The notes under the pieces were generated by a model. It made no database searches. It saw only the letters and a list, made by a program, of their open reading frames with translations, and was not told the origin of the DNA. Shown here in pieces: positions 9,258-17,981 of a DNA stretch of 64,000 bases. The DNA is taken from NCBI GenBank assembly GCA_003282825.1, contig QBYM01000003.1:1-64000 (forward strand), read 5' to 3'. The number at the start of each line of letters is the position of its first letter. Positions within the stretch are counted from its first letter, which is position 1. The position numbers and the translations under genes were made by a program. The stretch is from Pelagibacteraceae bacterium AG-325-J17 (lineage in GTDB: Bacteria; Pseudomonadota; Alphaproteobacteria; Pelagibacterales; Pelagibacteraceae).

Positions 9258-9574
9258 TAAAGAGAGAAAGACACACCACAACCACAAGAAGATTTAGTTT
9301 GTGGATTAGTTATTTTAAATTGTTCGCCTATTAATTCTGAAACGTAATCAACTTCAGATCCTTTTAAAAGATCAGCAGAAGCTTTATCAATTAAAATATT
9401 TTCAAAATTTAAATCATCCGCAGATTTTGATTGATCAAATGTAAATTCATATTGAAATCCTGAACATCCACCACCTTTGATGGCGATTCTAAAAAAAGAC
9501 CCCTTATCTTTTTTTGACAACAGAGTATTGATCTGTTTTAGCGCTTTATCAGTAAATTTAATTTCTTTTATCAT
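9257..9574 (-). CDS. erpA: Iron-sulfur cluster insertion protein, ErpA/IscA type
   Basis: A-type carrier that passes Fe-S clusters to apoproteins. The 105-residue protein has the three conserved cysteines: C37 in GGGCSGFQY and C97 and C99 in the CGCG motif near the C-terminus. It sits in the usual alphaproteobacterial erpA-xth arrangement, divergent from dgt. Clients in this window could include IlvD. ErpA is preferred over IscA because of that gene order; the sequence alone does not decide. Confidence 0.9.
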   Translation of the reverse strand: MIKEIKFTDKALKQINTLLSKKDKGSFFRIAIKGGGCSGFQYEFTFDQSKSADDLNFENILIDKASADLLKGSEVDYVSELIGEQFKITNPQTKSSCGCGVSFSL

Positions 9575-9624
9575 TATTGATCACTGGTATTACTAATATA
9601 ATACTTATTAATTTATTTTAAAGG

Positions 9625-10743
9625 ATGAAAAAATACTCAAAGATTGGACAATTTAAAAGCAAAGGTAGAATATTTAATGAATCCTCGTCTAAATATAGAA
9701 GCCCATTTCAAAGGGATAGGGACAGAGTAATTCATAGCGCTTCATTTAGAAGGCTTAAACATAAAACACAAGTATTTGTAAATACTGAAGGTGATCATTT
9801 TCGAACAAGAATAACTCATTCGATGGAGGTTGCTCAAATAGCAAGATCAATTGCTCGTTATCTCAATCTAAATGAGGATTTGGCTGAATGTCTAAGCCTT
9901 GCTCATGATCTAGGACACACACCCTTTGGTCATGCTGGCGAAGACTCTTTAGATGAATGTATGGAAAATTATGGAGGTTTTGATCATAATTTACAAACTT
10001 TGAGAATAGTAATGTTTTTGGAAAATAAGTATCTAAGATTTAATGGTTTAAACCTTTCAATTGAAACTTTAGAGGGTCTTTTAAAACATAATGGGCCTGT
10101 AGATGACATAAGTTTAGTTGATAATCTGATAGGGATTAAAAAATTTAAAAATATGATTAATTTTAACACGTATCCATCTATTGAAGCTCAAATATCAGCA
10201 ATTTCAGATGATATAGCTTATAATAATCATGATATACAAGATGGAATAAAAGCAAATCTATTTAGTTTAGAAGAGCTAGTTGAAATTAAATTCTTTAGAG
10301 ATATTCATAAAAAATATAAAAATAAAATTAATAAAAAAAATTATAAAATTGCAACTTATCAAATTATAAGGGACTCAATTGACTTAATGATTAAGGATTT
10401 AATAAAGAATACAAAAAAGAATCTAGCAAGAAATAAAATAAACTCTCCAAAGGATATCGTAAAAACTAATTTTTTAATGGTTGATTTCTCAGATAGTATT
10501 AAGAATTCAGAAAACGAAATTAGATTTTTTTTAAAAACAAAAATGTATAATAATAAAAATGTATTAACTAAGAATAATAAGGGTAAATCTATAGTTAAAA
10601 AATTATTTAATAAGATTAAACAAAATCCAAAAAAATTTATCTCAAAAGAACAACTTTCATTAGATAAGTATAGAGCAATTTCAGATTTTATATCAGGAAT
10701 GACAGACCGATATGCTATAAACCTTTACAATAATATTAAATGA
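9625..10743 (+). CDS. dgt: Deoxyguanosinetriphosphate triphosphohydrolase-like protein
   Basis: HD-domain nucleotide hydrolase that splits dGTP (or other dNTPs) to the nucleoside and triphosphate, tuning dNTP pools. The metal-binding HD signature is complete: H65 in RITHSMEV, H94-D95 in LAHDLGHTPFGH, and a further Asp in AISDDIAYN near 190. At 372 residues it is of the shorter class II type common in alphaproteobacteria. The last bases overlap the argS start (ATGA), so it heads the long dgt-argS-...-nagZ run. Confidence 0.9.
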   Translation: MKKYSKIGQFKSKGRIFNESSSKYRSPFQRDRDRVIHSASFRRLKHKTQVFVNTEGDHFRTRITHSMEVAQIARSIARYLNLNEDLAECLSLAHDLGHTPFGHAGEDSLDECMENYGGFDHNLQTLRIVMFLENKYLRFNGLNLSIETLEGLLKHNGPVDDISLVDNLIGIKKFKNMINFNTYPSIEAQISAISDDIAYNNHDIQDGIKANLFSLEELVEIKFFRDIHKKYKNKINKKNYKIATYQIIRDSIDLMIKDLIKNTKKNLARNKINSPKDIVKTNFLMVDFSDSIKNSENEIRFFLKTKMYNNKNVLTKNNKGKSIVKKLFNKIKQNPKKFISKEQLSLDKYRAISDFISGMTDRYAINLYNNIK

Positions 10744-12473
10744 ACATTTTTGAACAATATTTAGATAAAATAAAAAAAATTATATTAGATCAGGCTAAAA
10801 ATGGAAAATTGGTTTTACCTGAAAGACTAGATGGTATTACAGCTGAGATGCCTCCAGCAAAGTTTAATAGTGACATCTCAACAAATGTCGCAATGTTTTT
10901 ATCAAAATTAAATAAAAAACCTCCATTAGAATTAGCTAAATTATTGGCAAAACCTATAAAAGAGAATGATGATTTAATTGAAGATGTTTCAGTTGTTAAG
11001 CCAGGATTTATAAATATTAGATTTAAGCCAATTTTTTGGACTAACTTTATCCAAAGTATAATTAAAGATTCTGATAATTTTGGAATTAATAGTAATGAAA
11101 AAAAGAAAAGTTACTTAGTTGAATTTGTTTCTGCTAATCCAACTGGACCTTTACATGTAGGTCATTGTCGTGGAGCCATATTAGGTGATGTAATTGCAAA
11201 TATTTTGTTATTTAATAAACACAAAGTTACCAAAGAGTATTATGTCAACGACTATGGTAATCAAATTATAAATTTTACAAAATCTGTTTATTTTAGAATA
11301 AGAGAAATTCTATTTAAGGAACCTTTCCCATCAGACAATGAAGATCTCTATCCCGGGGATTACCTAATTACTTTTGCTGAGAACATAGTTAATGCAAATA
11401 AAAAAATAAATTTTGATAATTTTGATCAAATAGCTGAAAAACTAACTGAACTATCTATTGAAGAGGCACTTAAATTGATTAAAAAAAATCTGAATATTTT
11501 AGGTATTAATCATGACAACTTTGTTAGCGAAAAAAAAATAGTCACTAATCAAGAAGTTGAAAATGTAATTGATTATCTTCAAAAAACTAAATTTGTTTAT
11601 AAAGGAAAAATCAAAGCACCTGTGGGTGAAAACAATGATAAATGGGAAGAAAGAGAGCAATTGCTTTTTAGATCAACTGATTTTGGTGATGATAAAGACA
11701 GAGCTTTACAAAAGACTGATGGTTCATGGACTTATTTTGCCAGCGATGTTGCATACCATAAAAATAAATTAGATAGAAAATTTGATTTTTTAATTAATAT
11801 TCTAGGAGCTGATCATGCAGGTTATATAAAAAGAATATCATCCTCAGTTGATGCATTATCAAATTCAAAAGGAAAATTGATCTGTAAAGTAAGCCAGTTG
11901 GTGAAACTTATTAAAGATAAAAAACCCTTTAAAATGTCTAAAAGAAAAGGTGACTATATAACAGTAGATGATTTAATTAATGAAGTTGGAAAAGATGCAA
12001 CAAGATTCATTATGCTTAATAGAAGTAGTGACGTAGAACTTGATTTTGATTTTGACAATGTAATCGAGAAATCTAAAGATAATCCTCTTTATTATGTTCA
12101 ATACTGTTATGCAAGAATAGCTTCAGTTTTCAGACATATTGGTAAAGATTTAAATTCTGAAATCAAAATTAACAACTACGATTTTCAATATACTGATGAT
12201 GAAATAAATATTTTAAAAAAAATATCTGAATGGCCTAAATGTATCGATATAGCTAGTAATAAACTTGAACCCCATAGAATACCGACATACTTATATGACT
12301 TGGCGTCATTATTTCACTCATACTGGAACTTGGGTAAAGATAATCCTGAAAAAAGATTTATTAATGATCAGAAAAAAATTACTGATGATAAATTAATTTT
12401 TCTTAAATCAATTTCCAATGTAGTTAAGTCTGGAATGAATATTGTTGGTGTTTCTACTCCAGAAAAAATGTAA
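10740..12473 (+). CDS. argS: Arginyl-tRNA synthetase
   Basis: Class I aminoacyl-tRNA synthetase charging tRNA-Arg. The 577-residue protein shows the HIGH-type motif as HVGH at 139-142 within PTGPLHVGHCRGA, and the KMSKR loop near 398-402. The C-terminal DALR anticodon-binding domain covers about 450-577. The N-terminal additional domain (about 1-100) specific to ArgRS is present. Start and stop overlap both neighbours (ATGA with dgt, TAATG with the next ORF), as expected for a cotranslated unit. Confidence 0.96.
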   Translation: MNIFEQYLDKIKKIILDQAKNGKLVLPERLDGITAEMPPAKFNSDISTNVAMFLSKLNKKPPLELAKLLAKPIKENDDLIEDVSVVKPGFINIRFKPIFWTNFIQSIIKDSDNFGINSNEKKKSYLVEFVSANPTGPLHVGHCRGAILGDVIANILLFNKHKVTKEYYVNDYGNQIINFTKSVYFRIREILFKEPFPSDNEDLYPGDYLITFAENIVNANKKINFDNFDQIAEKLTELSIEEALKLIKKNLNILGINHDNFVSEKKIVTNQEVENVIDYLQKTKFVYKGKIKAPVGENNDKWEEREQLLFRSTDFGDDKDRALQKTDGSWTYFASDVAYHKNKLDRKFDFLINILGADHAGYIKRISSSVDALSNSKGKLICKVSQLVKLIKDKKPFKMSKRKGDYITVDDLINEVGKDATRFIMLNRSSDVELDFDFDNVIEKSKDNPLYYVQYCYARIASVFRHIGKDLNSEIKINNYDFQYTDDEINILKKISEWPKCIDIASNKLEPHRIPTYLYDLASLFHSYWNLGKDNPEKRFINDQKKITDDKLIFLKSISNVVKSGMNIVGVSTPEKM

Positions 12474-12736
12474 TGCTTAAAGAGATTAAATATTTTATAT
12501 TTATATTCATTATTTGTTTATTTTTATTTTTAACAGGAAGATATTATTTTTCTGATACTAATAAAAAAAATTCATATCGATCTTTACAAAATATTGATCA
12601 AAAAATAAATACTTATTCCAAAAATATACCTATCCTTGAAGATGATACAAAAAATATTATAGAATATGTTGAGCAATCAAGTACAAAAAAAAAGAAAAAA
12701 TTTAATTTTTGGAAGCTTTTAGAGACAAATGAATAA
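12473..12736 (+). CDS. Small single-pass membrane protein at the SPOR-gene position
   Basis: An 87-residue protein with one N-terminal transmembrane helix (about 7-25) and a polar, lysine-rich tail. No domain is recognisable. In other alphaproteobacteria a SPOR-domain cell-wall protein often lies between argS and nagZ. This ORF occupies that slot with the same membrane-anchor topology but is far too short for a SPOR domain. It may be a trimmed relative, but that rests on position only. It overlaps argS by one base and nagZ by eight. Confidence 0.65.
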   Translation: MLKEIKYFIFIFIICLFLFLTGRYYFSDTNKKNSYRSLQNIDQKINTYSKNIPILEDDTKNIIEYVEQSSTKKKKKFNFWKLLETNE

Positions 12737-13676
12737 TCGCAGATCTTTTATTGTTGGAATTAAATCAATTAAACTTTCCAAAAAAGAGGAGAATTTTTTA
12801 AAAAAATATAAACCTTGGGGTGTCATTTTATTTTCAAGAAATATCAAAGATATAAAACAGACTTTTAAGTTAACTTCATCGATTAGAAAAGTTTTTAAAG
12901 ATAAAAAATATCCAATATTAGTAGATCAAGAGGGTGGGCGTGTTAATAGATTAAAAAACATAATTTCATTTGATAATCTAACTTCAGAATTTTTTGGAAA
13001 TAAGTTTATAAAAAATTATAGAGAATTTAACTTTTTCTATAAATTATTTATTGATAAAACCTCATATTTATTAAGATTGTTAGGCATTAATATTAATACA
13101 GTTCCTGTATTAGATTTAAAAATTAAAGGAGCCAATAAAGTTATTGGAGATAGATCATTTTCAAGGAATCCTAAAATAGTATCTAAAATAGGTGATTATT
13201 GTATTAAATATTTTAAAGAAAATAGAATTGGTACTGTAATTAAACATATTCCTGGCCATGGATTAGCTAAAGTGGATAGTCATCATTCAACTCCATTTGT
13301 AAGCAAAAAATTAGATTATTTAACAAAAAATGATTTTATACCTTTTAAGAACAAACAGAGCTTGTTTGCTATGACAGCACATATTGTATTTACTGACATA
13401 GACAATAAAAATACAGTAACCCATTCACAAAAATTAATTAAATTAATTAGAAATAGAATAGGTTTTAAAAATATCCTTATTTCAGATGATCTTTCTATGA
13501 AAAGTCTAAAGGGACCTATAAAAGAAAATACAATCAAAACGTTTAAAGCAGGTTGTAATATAGTTCTACATTGTAACGGAAACCTTAAAGAAATGACAGT
13601 TGTTGGACAAAATTCACCATTAGTCGATCGATTTATAACTAAAAAAACATCAGAATTTTATAAAATTTTAAGCTAA
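12729..13676 (+). CDS. nagZ: Beta-N-acetylhexosaminidase, glycoside hydrolase family 3
   Basis: Cytosolic enzyme of peptidoglycan recycling that removes N-acetylglucosamine from anhydro-muropeptides. Marks are VDQEGGRVNRL near 60-70, KHIPGHG at about 172-178 followed by the D-x-H pair (VDSHHSTPF) of the mobile catalytic loop, and SDDLSMKSL at about 254-262, which holds the nucleophilic aspartate. At 315 residues it is slightly shorter than the E. coli enzyme. It lies in the standard alphaproteobacterial nagZ-scpA-scpB order. Confidence 0.93.
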   Translation: MNNRRSFIVGIKSIKLSKKEENFLKKYKPWGVILFSRNIKDIKQTFKLTSSIRKVFKDKKYPILVDQEGGRVNRLKNIISFDNLTSEFFGNKFIKNYREFNFFYKLFIDKTSYLLRLLGININTVPVLDLKIKGANKVIGDRSFSRNPKIVSKIGDYCIKYFKENRIGTVIKHIPGHGLAKVDSHHSTPFVSKKLDYLTKNDFIPFKNKQSLFAMTAHIVFTDIDNKNTVTHSQKLIKLIRNRIGFKNILISDDLSMKSLKGPIKENTIKTFKAGCNIVLHCNGNLKEMTVVGQNSPLVDRFITKKTSEFYKILS

Positions 13677-13685
13677 TATTCCTCA

Positions 13686-14426
13686 ATGATTGAATCTGAT
13701 TCTGCACTATTCAAAGTTGATGTTGAAAACTACAACGGCCCTCTAGATGTCTTGCTAGATTTAGCTAAAGCTCAAAAAGTTAATTTAGAAGATATATCTA
13801 TAACAAAATTAGCGGATCAATTTCACGATTTCATTACAAATGAAAAAAATCTTAATTTAGAAATTGCATCAGAATATTTATTAATGGCAACTTGGCTAGC
13901 TTATTTAAAATCAAAACTCCTATTACCTGGTACACCTGATGAAGAATTTAAAGTTCATGAAGTTGCTGAAAAACTTAAGTTACAATTAAAAAAACTAGAA
14001 TTAATAAGATTACTTTCTGAACAAATGCTTAAGAGAAAACGATTAGGTAGAGAGATTCGATCGAGAGGAAGTAAAGCAGGGATAAAACCAATTTATAATA
14101 GTGAATATAAACTGAATTTGTTTGAATTATTAAAAACCTACTCAACAATAATAATGACTAAAGATTTTCAAAGAATAAACATCCCAAAGTTACCTGTCTT
14201 TACAACAGAAGAAGGAATAAAAACTATAAAAAATTTTTTTGGAAAATTAATGGATTGGAAAAAACTAGATGATTTAATTCCTAAAAATTTGAAAAATGAT
14301 ACAAAATATACAAGAACAGGTAAAGCTGGAATATTTGCTGGTTCTTTAGAATTAGTTAAAGAAGGAAATTTAAAGATTAAGCAAGAGAATCTATATGATG
14401 ATATTTATATTAAAGAAAATAAATGA
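13686..14426 (+). CDS. scpA: Segregation and condensation protein A
   Basis: Kleisin subunit that bridges SMC heads in chromosome condensation. The N-terminal block, YNGPLDVLLDLAKAQKVNL at about 15-33, and the following EYLLMATWLAYLKSKLLLP segment near 62-80 are highly typical of ScpA. The C-terminal winged-helix end is present. Length 246, normal. It overlaps scpB by four bases (ATGA). No smc gene is in this window. Confidence 0.94.
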   Translation: MIESDSALFKVDVENYNGPLDVLLDLAKAQKVNLEDISITKLADQFHDFITNEKNLNLEIASEYLLMATWLAYLKSKLLLPGTPDEEFKVHEVAEKLKLQLKKLELIRLLSEQMLKRKRLGREIRSRGSKAGIKPIYNSEYKLNLFELLKTYSTIIMTKDFQRINIPKLPVFTTEEGIKTIKNFFGKLMDWKKLDDLIPKNLKNDTKYTRTGKAGIFAGSLELVKEGNLKIKQENLYDDIYIKENK

Positions 14427-15124
14427 TTAAAAAAAAAATAAAAAAAAAAGATAATATTATTAATTTTCCCTCAAAATTAACTTCTATTGAAAAAGAAATT
14501 GAAGCTATAGTTTTTGCTGCTGCAGAACCTTTAAATATTGAAACTATTGAAAGTAAAATTTCAAAAAAAGCTGATGTAGAAAAGATATTGTTAAAAATTC
14601 AGAATGAATATTCAGATCGTGGAATAAACCTAGTTTGTATATCAAAAAAATGGTCCTTTAGAACATCACCGAATTTATCAAATTTAATGGTACAAGAGAA
14701 AACTGTTGAAAAAAAATTATCAAGGGCCGCCATAGAAACACTTGCAATTATTGTTTATCACCAACCTGTTACTAGAGCAGAAATTGAAGAAATAAGAGGT
14801 GTAGCTTTTGGGACTAACACACTAGAAATTTTGATGGAATTAAACTGGGTTAAGCCAGGTGGTAGAAAAGATGTGCCAGGCAAGCCAATACAATATATAA
14901 CAACAGATGATTTCTTGAGTCATTTTAATCTTCAAAAGCTTTCTGATCTACCAACTGTTGATGAATTAGGAGCAGCAGGCTTAATTGATAGTACTAATAT
15001 AGATAATGCAATTTTTGGTACTGGAAAATTTTACAAAGAAAAACAGGACGATAAAAAAGAGGACATTTACTCAAATATTGATGAAATGCTTAGTGGCACT
15101 CTTGATTCAGATGAAAAGAACTAG
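14423..15124 (+). CDS. scpB: Segregation and condensation protein B
   Basis: Partner of ScpA and SMC in chromosome segregation, a protein of two winged-helix domains. The pattern IEAIVFAAAEPL near residue 27, then LAIIVYHQPVTRAEIEEIRG around 108-127, is diagnostic for ScpB. The lysine-rich first 15 residues and acidic C-terminal tail are additions typical of this lineage. Length 233. The 68-base gap to tatA contains only a weak A/T hairpin. Confidence 0.94.
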   Translation: MIKKKIKKKDNIINFPSKLTSIEKEIEAIVFAAAEPLNIETIESKISKKADVEKILLKIQNEYSDRGINLVCISKKWSFRTSPNLSNLMVQEKTVEKKLSRAAIETLAIIVYHQPVTRAEIEEIRGVAFGTNTLEILMELNWVKPGGRKDVPGKPIQYITTDDFLSHFNLQKLSDLPTVDELGAAGLIDSTNIDNAIFGTGKFYKEKQDDKKEDIYSNIDEMLSGTLDSDEKN

Positions 15125-15192
15125 TCTTTAATTTTAATTTATCCAAAAAAAAGACACTTTAAATATATAAATAAAAAGGATATAAGATTTAT

Positions 15193-15393
15193 ATGAGCAT
15201 TGGAATTTGGCAAATAGCTATTGTTGTAATACTTGTGGTATTATTATTTGGTAGAGGAAAAATATCTAGCCTTATGGGTGATGTTGCTAAAGGAATTAAA
15301 AGTTTTAAAAAAGGTATGGCATCAGATGTTACTGATGACAATGAGCCTAAAAATATTTCCGACGAAAATCAAGATACAAAGAATAAAGAATAA
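15193..15393 (+). CDS. tatA: Tat translocase subunit TatA
   Basis: Pore-forming subunit of the twin-arginine translocase, which exports folded proteins. The 66-residue protein has one membrane helix (about 5-20), the FGRGK hinge at 19-23, and the amphipathic helix [12 protein letters not shown] that follows. An acidic tail ends it. It is the first gene of tatABC. A likely client in this window is the M48 protease at 29.4-30.2 kb, whose leader has RRKFL. Confidence 0.95.
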   Translation: MSIGIWQIAIVVILVVLLFGRGKISSLMGDVAKGIKSFKKGMASDVTDDNEPKNISDENQDTKNKE

Positions 15394-15398
15394 ATCAC

Positions 15399-15611
15399 AT
15401 GCCTACTATTGGTTGGTTTGAGATCTTAATTGTTGTTGCTATTGCTATAATTGTACTTGGACCTAAGGATTTTCCTATTATGTTAAAGAAAGCTGGATCT
15501 TGGATTGGTACTGCAAAAAAATATATAAATAACGTGCAAAGCGAAATTTCAAATATTGATATTGAAGATAATCCAAAAGAAAAAGAAGTAGATAAAAAAG
15601 ATGAGTCATGA
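15399..15611 (+). CDS. tatB: Tat translocase subunit TatB
   Basis: Receptor component of the Tat translocase, acting with TatC. Recognised by the membrane helix at about 6-22 beginning at GWFEILIV, the GPKDFP hinge and the amphipathic helix after it. At 70 residues it is about half the length of E. coli TatB and lacks most of the C-terminal tail, a reduction in keeping with the small genome. It begins 5 bases after tatA and overlaps tatC by 11. Confidence 0.92.
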   Translation: MPTIGWFEILIVVAIAIIVLGPKDFPIMLKKAGSWIGTAKKYINNVQSEISNIDIEDNPKEKEVDKKDES

Positions 15612-16371
15612 TGAAAACGAAAGTGGCTTCGTAAGTCATTTAGCAGAATTAAGAAAAAGATTAATTAATAGTTTTATTTTTCTGATAGTTTTTTTTATAG
15701 CTTGTTATTTTTTTGCAGAACACTTATATGGTTTTTTAGTTGAACCATTTGCAAAAGCTGTAAAAGATGATGGATCTGATAGACGACTCATTTTTACTGC
15801 TTTACAAGAAACTTTTTTAACATATTTAAAAGTTTCTTTTTTTACAGCTTTTTTTGTTACATGTCCTTTTATTTTGATGCAAATTTGGAAATTCATTGCA
15901 CCAGGCCTTTATAAACACGAAAAGATTGCAATTATACCATATTTAGTTTTAACACCGATTTTATTCTTTTTAGGCGGCATGTTGGTCTACTATTTGATTA
16001 TGCCTTTAGCGATAAAATTCTTTTTATCATTTGAGAGCACAGGATTGTCAACAAACTTACCAATTCAGCTGGAAGCTAAAGTGAATGAATATTTATCTCT
16101 TGTAATGAAACTCATTTTTGCTTTTGGAATAAGTTTTCAATTACCTGTTGTCCTTAGTTTACTAGCAAGAGTAGGAGTTGTTGATTCTGATTTTCTAAAA
16201 AAAAGAAGGAAATATGTAGTAGTCATCATATTTGCAGCTGCCGCATTGTTGACTCCACCTGATCCTATAACACAAATTGGTTTAGCTATTCCTTTATTAA
16301 TTTTATATGAATTATCAATATTTTCAGTAAAATTTATTGAAAGTAAAAAATTAAAAGATTCTGATGCATAA
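15601..16371 (+). CDS. tatC: Tat translocase subunit TatC
   Basis: Six-helix membrane protein that recognises twin-arginine signal peptides. The FVSHLAELRKRL stretch at about 10-21 and the FIAPGLYKHEK motif near 97-107 are signatures of the signal-binding site. Length 256 residues, normal. It overlaps tatB upstream and serS downstream (8 bases), so tatABC-serS is likely one transcript. Confidence 0.95.
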   Translation: MSHDENESGFVSHLAELRKRLINSFIFLIVFFIACYFFAEHLYGFLVEPFAKAVKDDGSDRRLIFTALQETFLTYLKVSFFTAFFVTCPFILMQIWKFIAPGLYKHEKIAIIPYLVLTPILFFLGGMLVYYLIMPLAIKFFLSFESTGLSTNLPIQLEAKVNEYLSLVMKLIFAFGISFQLPVVLSLLARVGVVDSDFLKKRRKYVVVIIFAAAALLTPPDPITQIGLAIPLLILYELSIFSVKFIESKKLKDSDA

Positions 16372-17623
16372 TTTAAAAGAAATTCGAAAAAATTTTGATG
16401 CTTTTGAAAAAGAATTAAAAAAAAGAACAACTGAAATTAATTTTTCTCAATTAAAAAAATTAGATATACAAAATAGAGAATTTATTCAAAAGAAAGAGAA
16501 TTTAGAGAAAGAGAAAAAAGATATTTCAAAATCTAAAGATAAATCTTTATTTGCAAAATCTAAAGAGCTTTCAATTTCTTTAGATGAAATTTCCAAGAAA
16601 CAAAATGTACTTAAATCTGAACTTGAAAAAATTCTATCCAATATACCAAATCTTCCACATCCCGATGTTCCAAGTGGGAAAGATGAGAACGATAATGTTG
16701 AAATTGGTAAATTTGGACAAATTCCTGATTTTAATTTTAAACCTAAGTCACATTATGAGTTGGGTGAAGAATTGGGAATGTTAGATTTCGATCTTGCAAC
16801 AAAAACTACAGGGTCGCGGTTTGTTTTTGTTAAAAGTAAATTGGCGCTATTAGAAAGAGCTTTATCAAATTTTATGTTGGATATTCATATACAAAAAAAT
16901 GGTTACGAAGAAATTTCTCCACCTTTACTTGCTTCAGAAAATACTATGTTTGGTACTGGCCAATTACCTAAATTTGAAAATGATCAATTTGAAGTTAAAT
17001 TAGATAAAGATGCTGAAAGAAAATTTCTTATACCTACAGCAGAAGTAATTTTGACTAATATTGTTAAAGACAAAATTCTAGATATCAAATCTTTACCCAT
17101 GAGATTTGTTGCTTCAACTCCTTGTTTTAGAAAAGAAGCTGGTAGTTATGGCAAAGATACAAAGGGAATGATTAGACAGCACCAATTTTATAAAGTTGAA
17201 ATGGTCAGTGTAGTAGAACAAAATAAATGTCTTGATGAGTTAGAAAGAATGACAAAATGTGCTACGGGTATACTAGATCTTTTAGAGTTACCTTATAGAA
17301 AAATTATATTATGCAGTGGGGACATGGGATTTAGTGCTGAAAAAACATATGATATTGAAGTTTGGCTCCCTTCAGAAAATAAATATAGAGAAATTTCTTC
17401 TTGCTCATCATGTTCTACTTTCCAAGCAGTAAGAATGAAAACTAGATATAAAGACTCCAATAAAGACACCCTTTATGCAGGCACTTTAAATGGAAGTGGA
17501 TTGGCAATAGGTAGAACTCTTATTGCTATCTTAGAAAATTATCAGCAAAAAGATGGCTCAATAACTATTCCAAAAGTTCTTAAACCTTATATGAACAATT
17601 TGGAAAAAATTTCGATCAATTAA
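16364..17623 (+). CDS. serS: Seryl-tRNA synthetase
   Basis: Class II synthetase charging tRNA-Ser. The N-terminal coiled-coil arm spans about 1-105 and is rich in Lys and Glu. Motif 2 is seen around RFVASTPCFRKEAG (about 247-260) and motif 3 around NGSGLAIGRTLIAILENYQ (near 383-401). Length 419, normal. The matching tRNA-Ser (UGA) is encoded at 33.3 kb. In many alphaproteobacteria surE, pcm and an M23 peptidase lie between serS and yajC; here they are missing. Confidence 0.96.
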   Translation: MHNLKEIRKNFDAFEKELKKRTTEINFSQLKKLDIQNREFIQKKENLEKEKKDISKSKDKSLFAKSKELSISLDEISKKQNVLKSELEKILSNIPNLPHPDVPSGKDENDNVEIGKFGQIPDFNFKPKSHYELGEELGMLDFDLATKTTGSRFVFVKSKLALLERALSNFMLDIHIQKNGYEEISPPLLASENTMFGTGQLPKFENDQFEVKLDKDAERKFLIPTAEVILTNIVKDKILDIKSLPMRFVASTPCFRKEAGSYGKDTKGMIRQHQFYKVEMVSVVEQNKCLDELERMTKCATGILDLLELPYRKIILCSGDMGFSAEKTYDIEVWLPSENKYREISSCSSCSTFQAVRMKTRYKDSNKDTLYAGTLNGSGLAIGRTLIAILENYQQKDGSITIPKVLKPYMNNLEKISIN

Positions 17624-17677
17624 AGTTGTTTTAACCCCATAGATAGTATAAATATTCAATTTTAATCAAGGAGTTTT

Positions 17678-17965
17678 ATGGAAAGTTCAGGAATAGGCCA
17701 GTTTATACCGTTAATACTAATTTTTGTTATCTTTTATTTTTTCTTAATTAGACCTCAACAAAAAAAAGTTAAAGAACATAAAGCTATGGTTGAAGGCTTA
17801 AAAAAAGGAGACAAGATTGTTACCTCAGGTGGTATTACTGGAACTATATCAAGAGTTATCGATAATGATAAAATTGAAGTAGAGATTGCAGACAATGTTA
17901 CTGTCGAAGTGATAAGAGGCACAGGGGTTCAAAGCTTAATGAACGGCCAAGAAATTAAGAAATAA
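17678..17965 (+). CDS. yajC: Preprotein translocase accessory subunit YajC
   Basis: Small single-pass inner-membrane partner of SecDF. It has a membrane helix at about 9-25, the strongly conserved FLIRPQQKK junction, then a soluble domain with GDKIVTSGGITGTI. Length 95. An AAGGAG ribosome site four bases before the ATG is strong for this genome, which suggests high translation. It begins the yajC-secD-secF operon. Confidence 0.95.
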   Translation: MESSGIGQFIPLILIFVIFYFFLIRPQQKKVKEHKAMVEGLKKGDKIVTSGGITGTISRVIDNDKIEVEIADNVTVEVIRGTGVQSLMNGQEIKK

Positions 17966-17981
17966 ATCTCGTTAAATTAAA

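Noticed and set aside
15122..15165. Terminator between scpB and tatA
   Set aside because: GTCTTT and AAAGAC could pair, but over a long A/T loop with no T-run on the coding strand; too weak.
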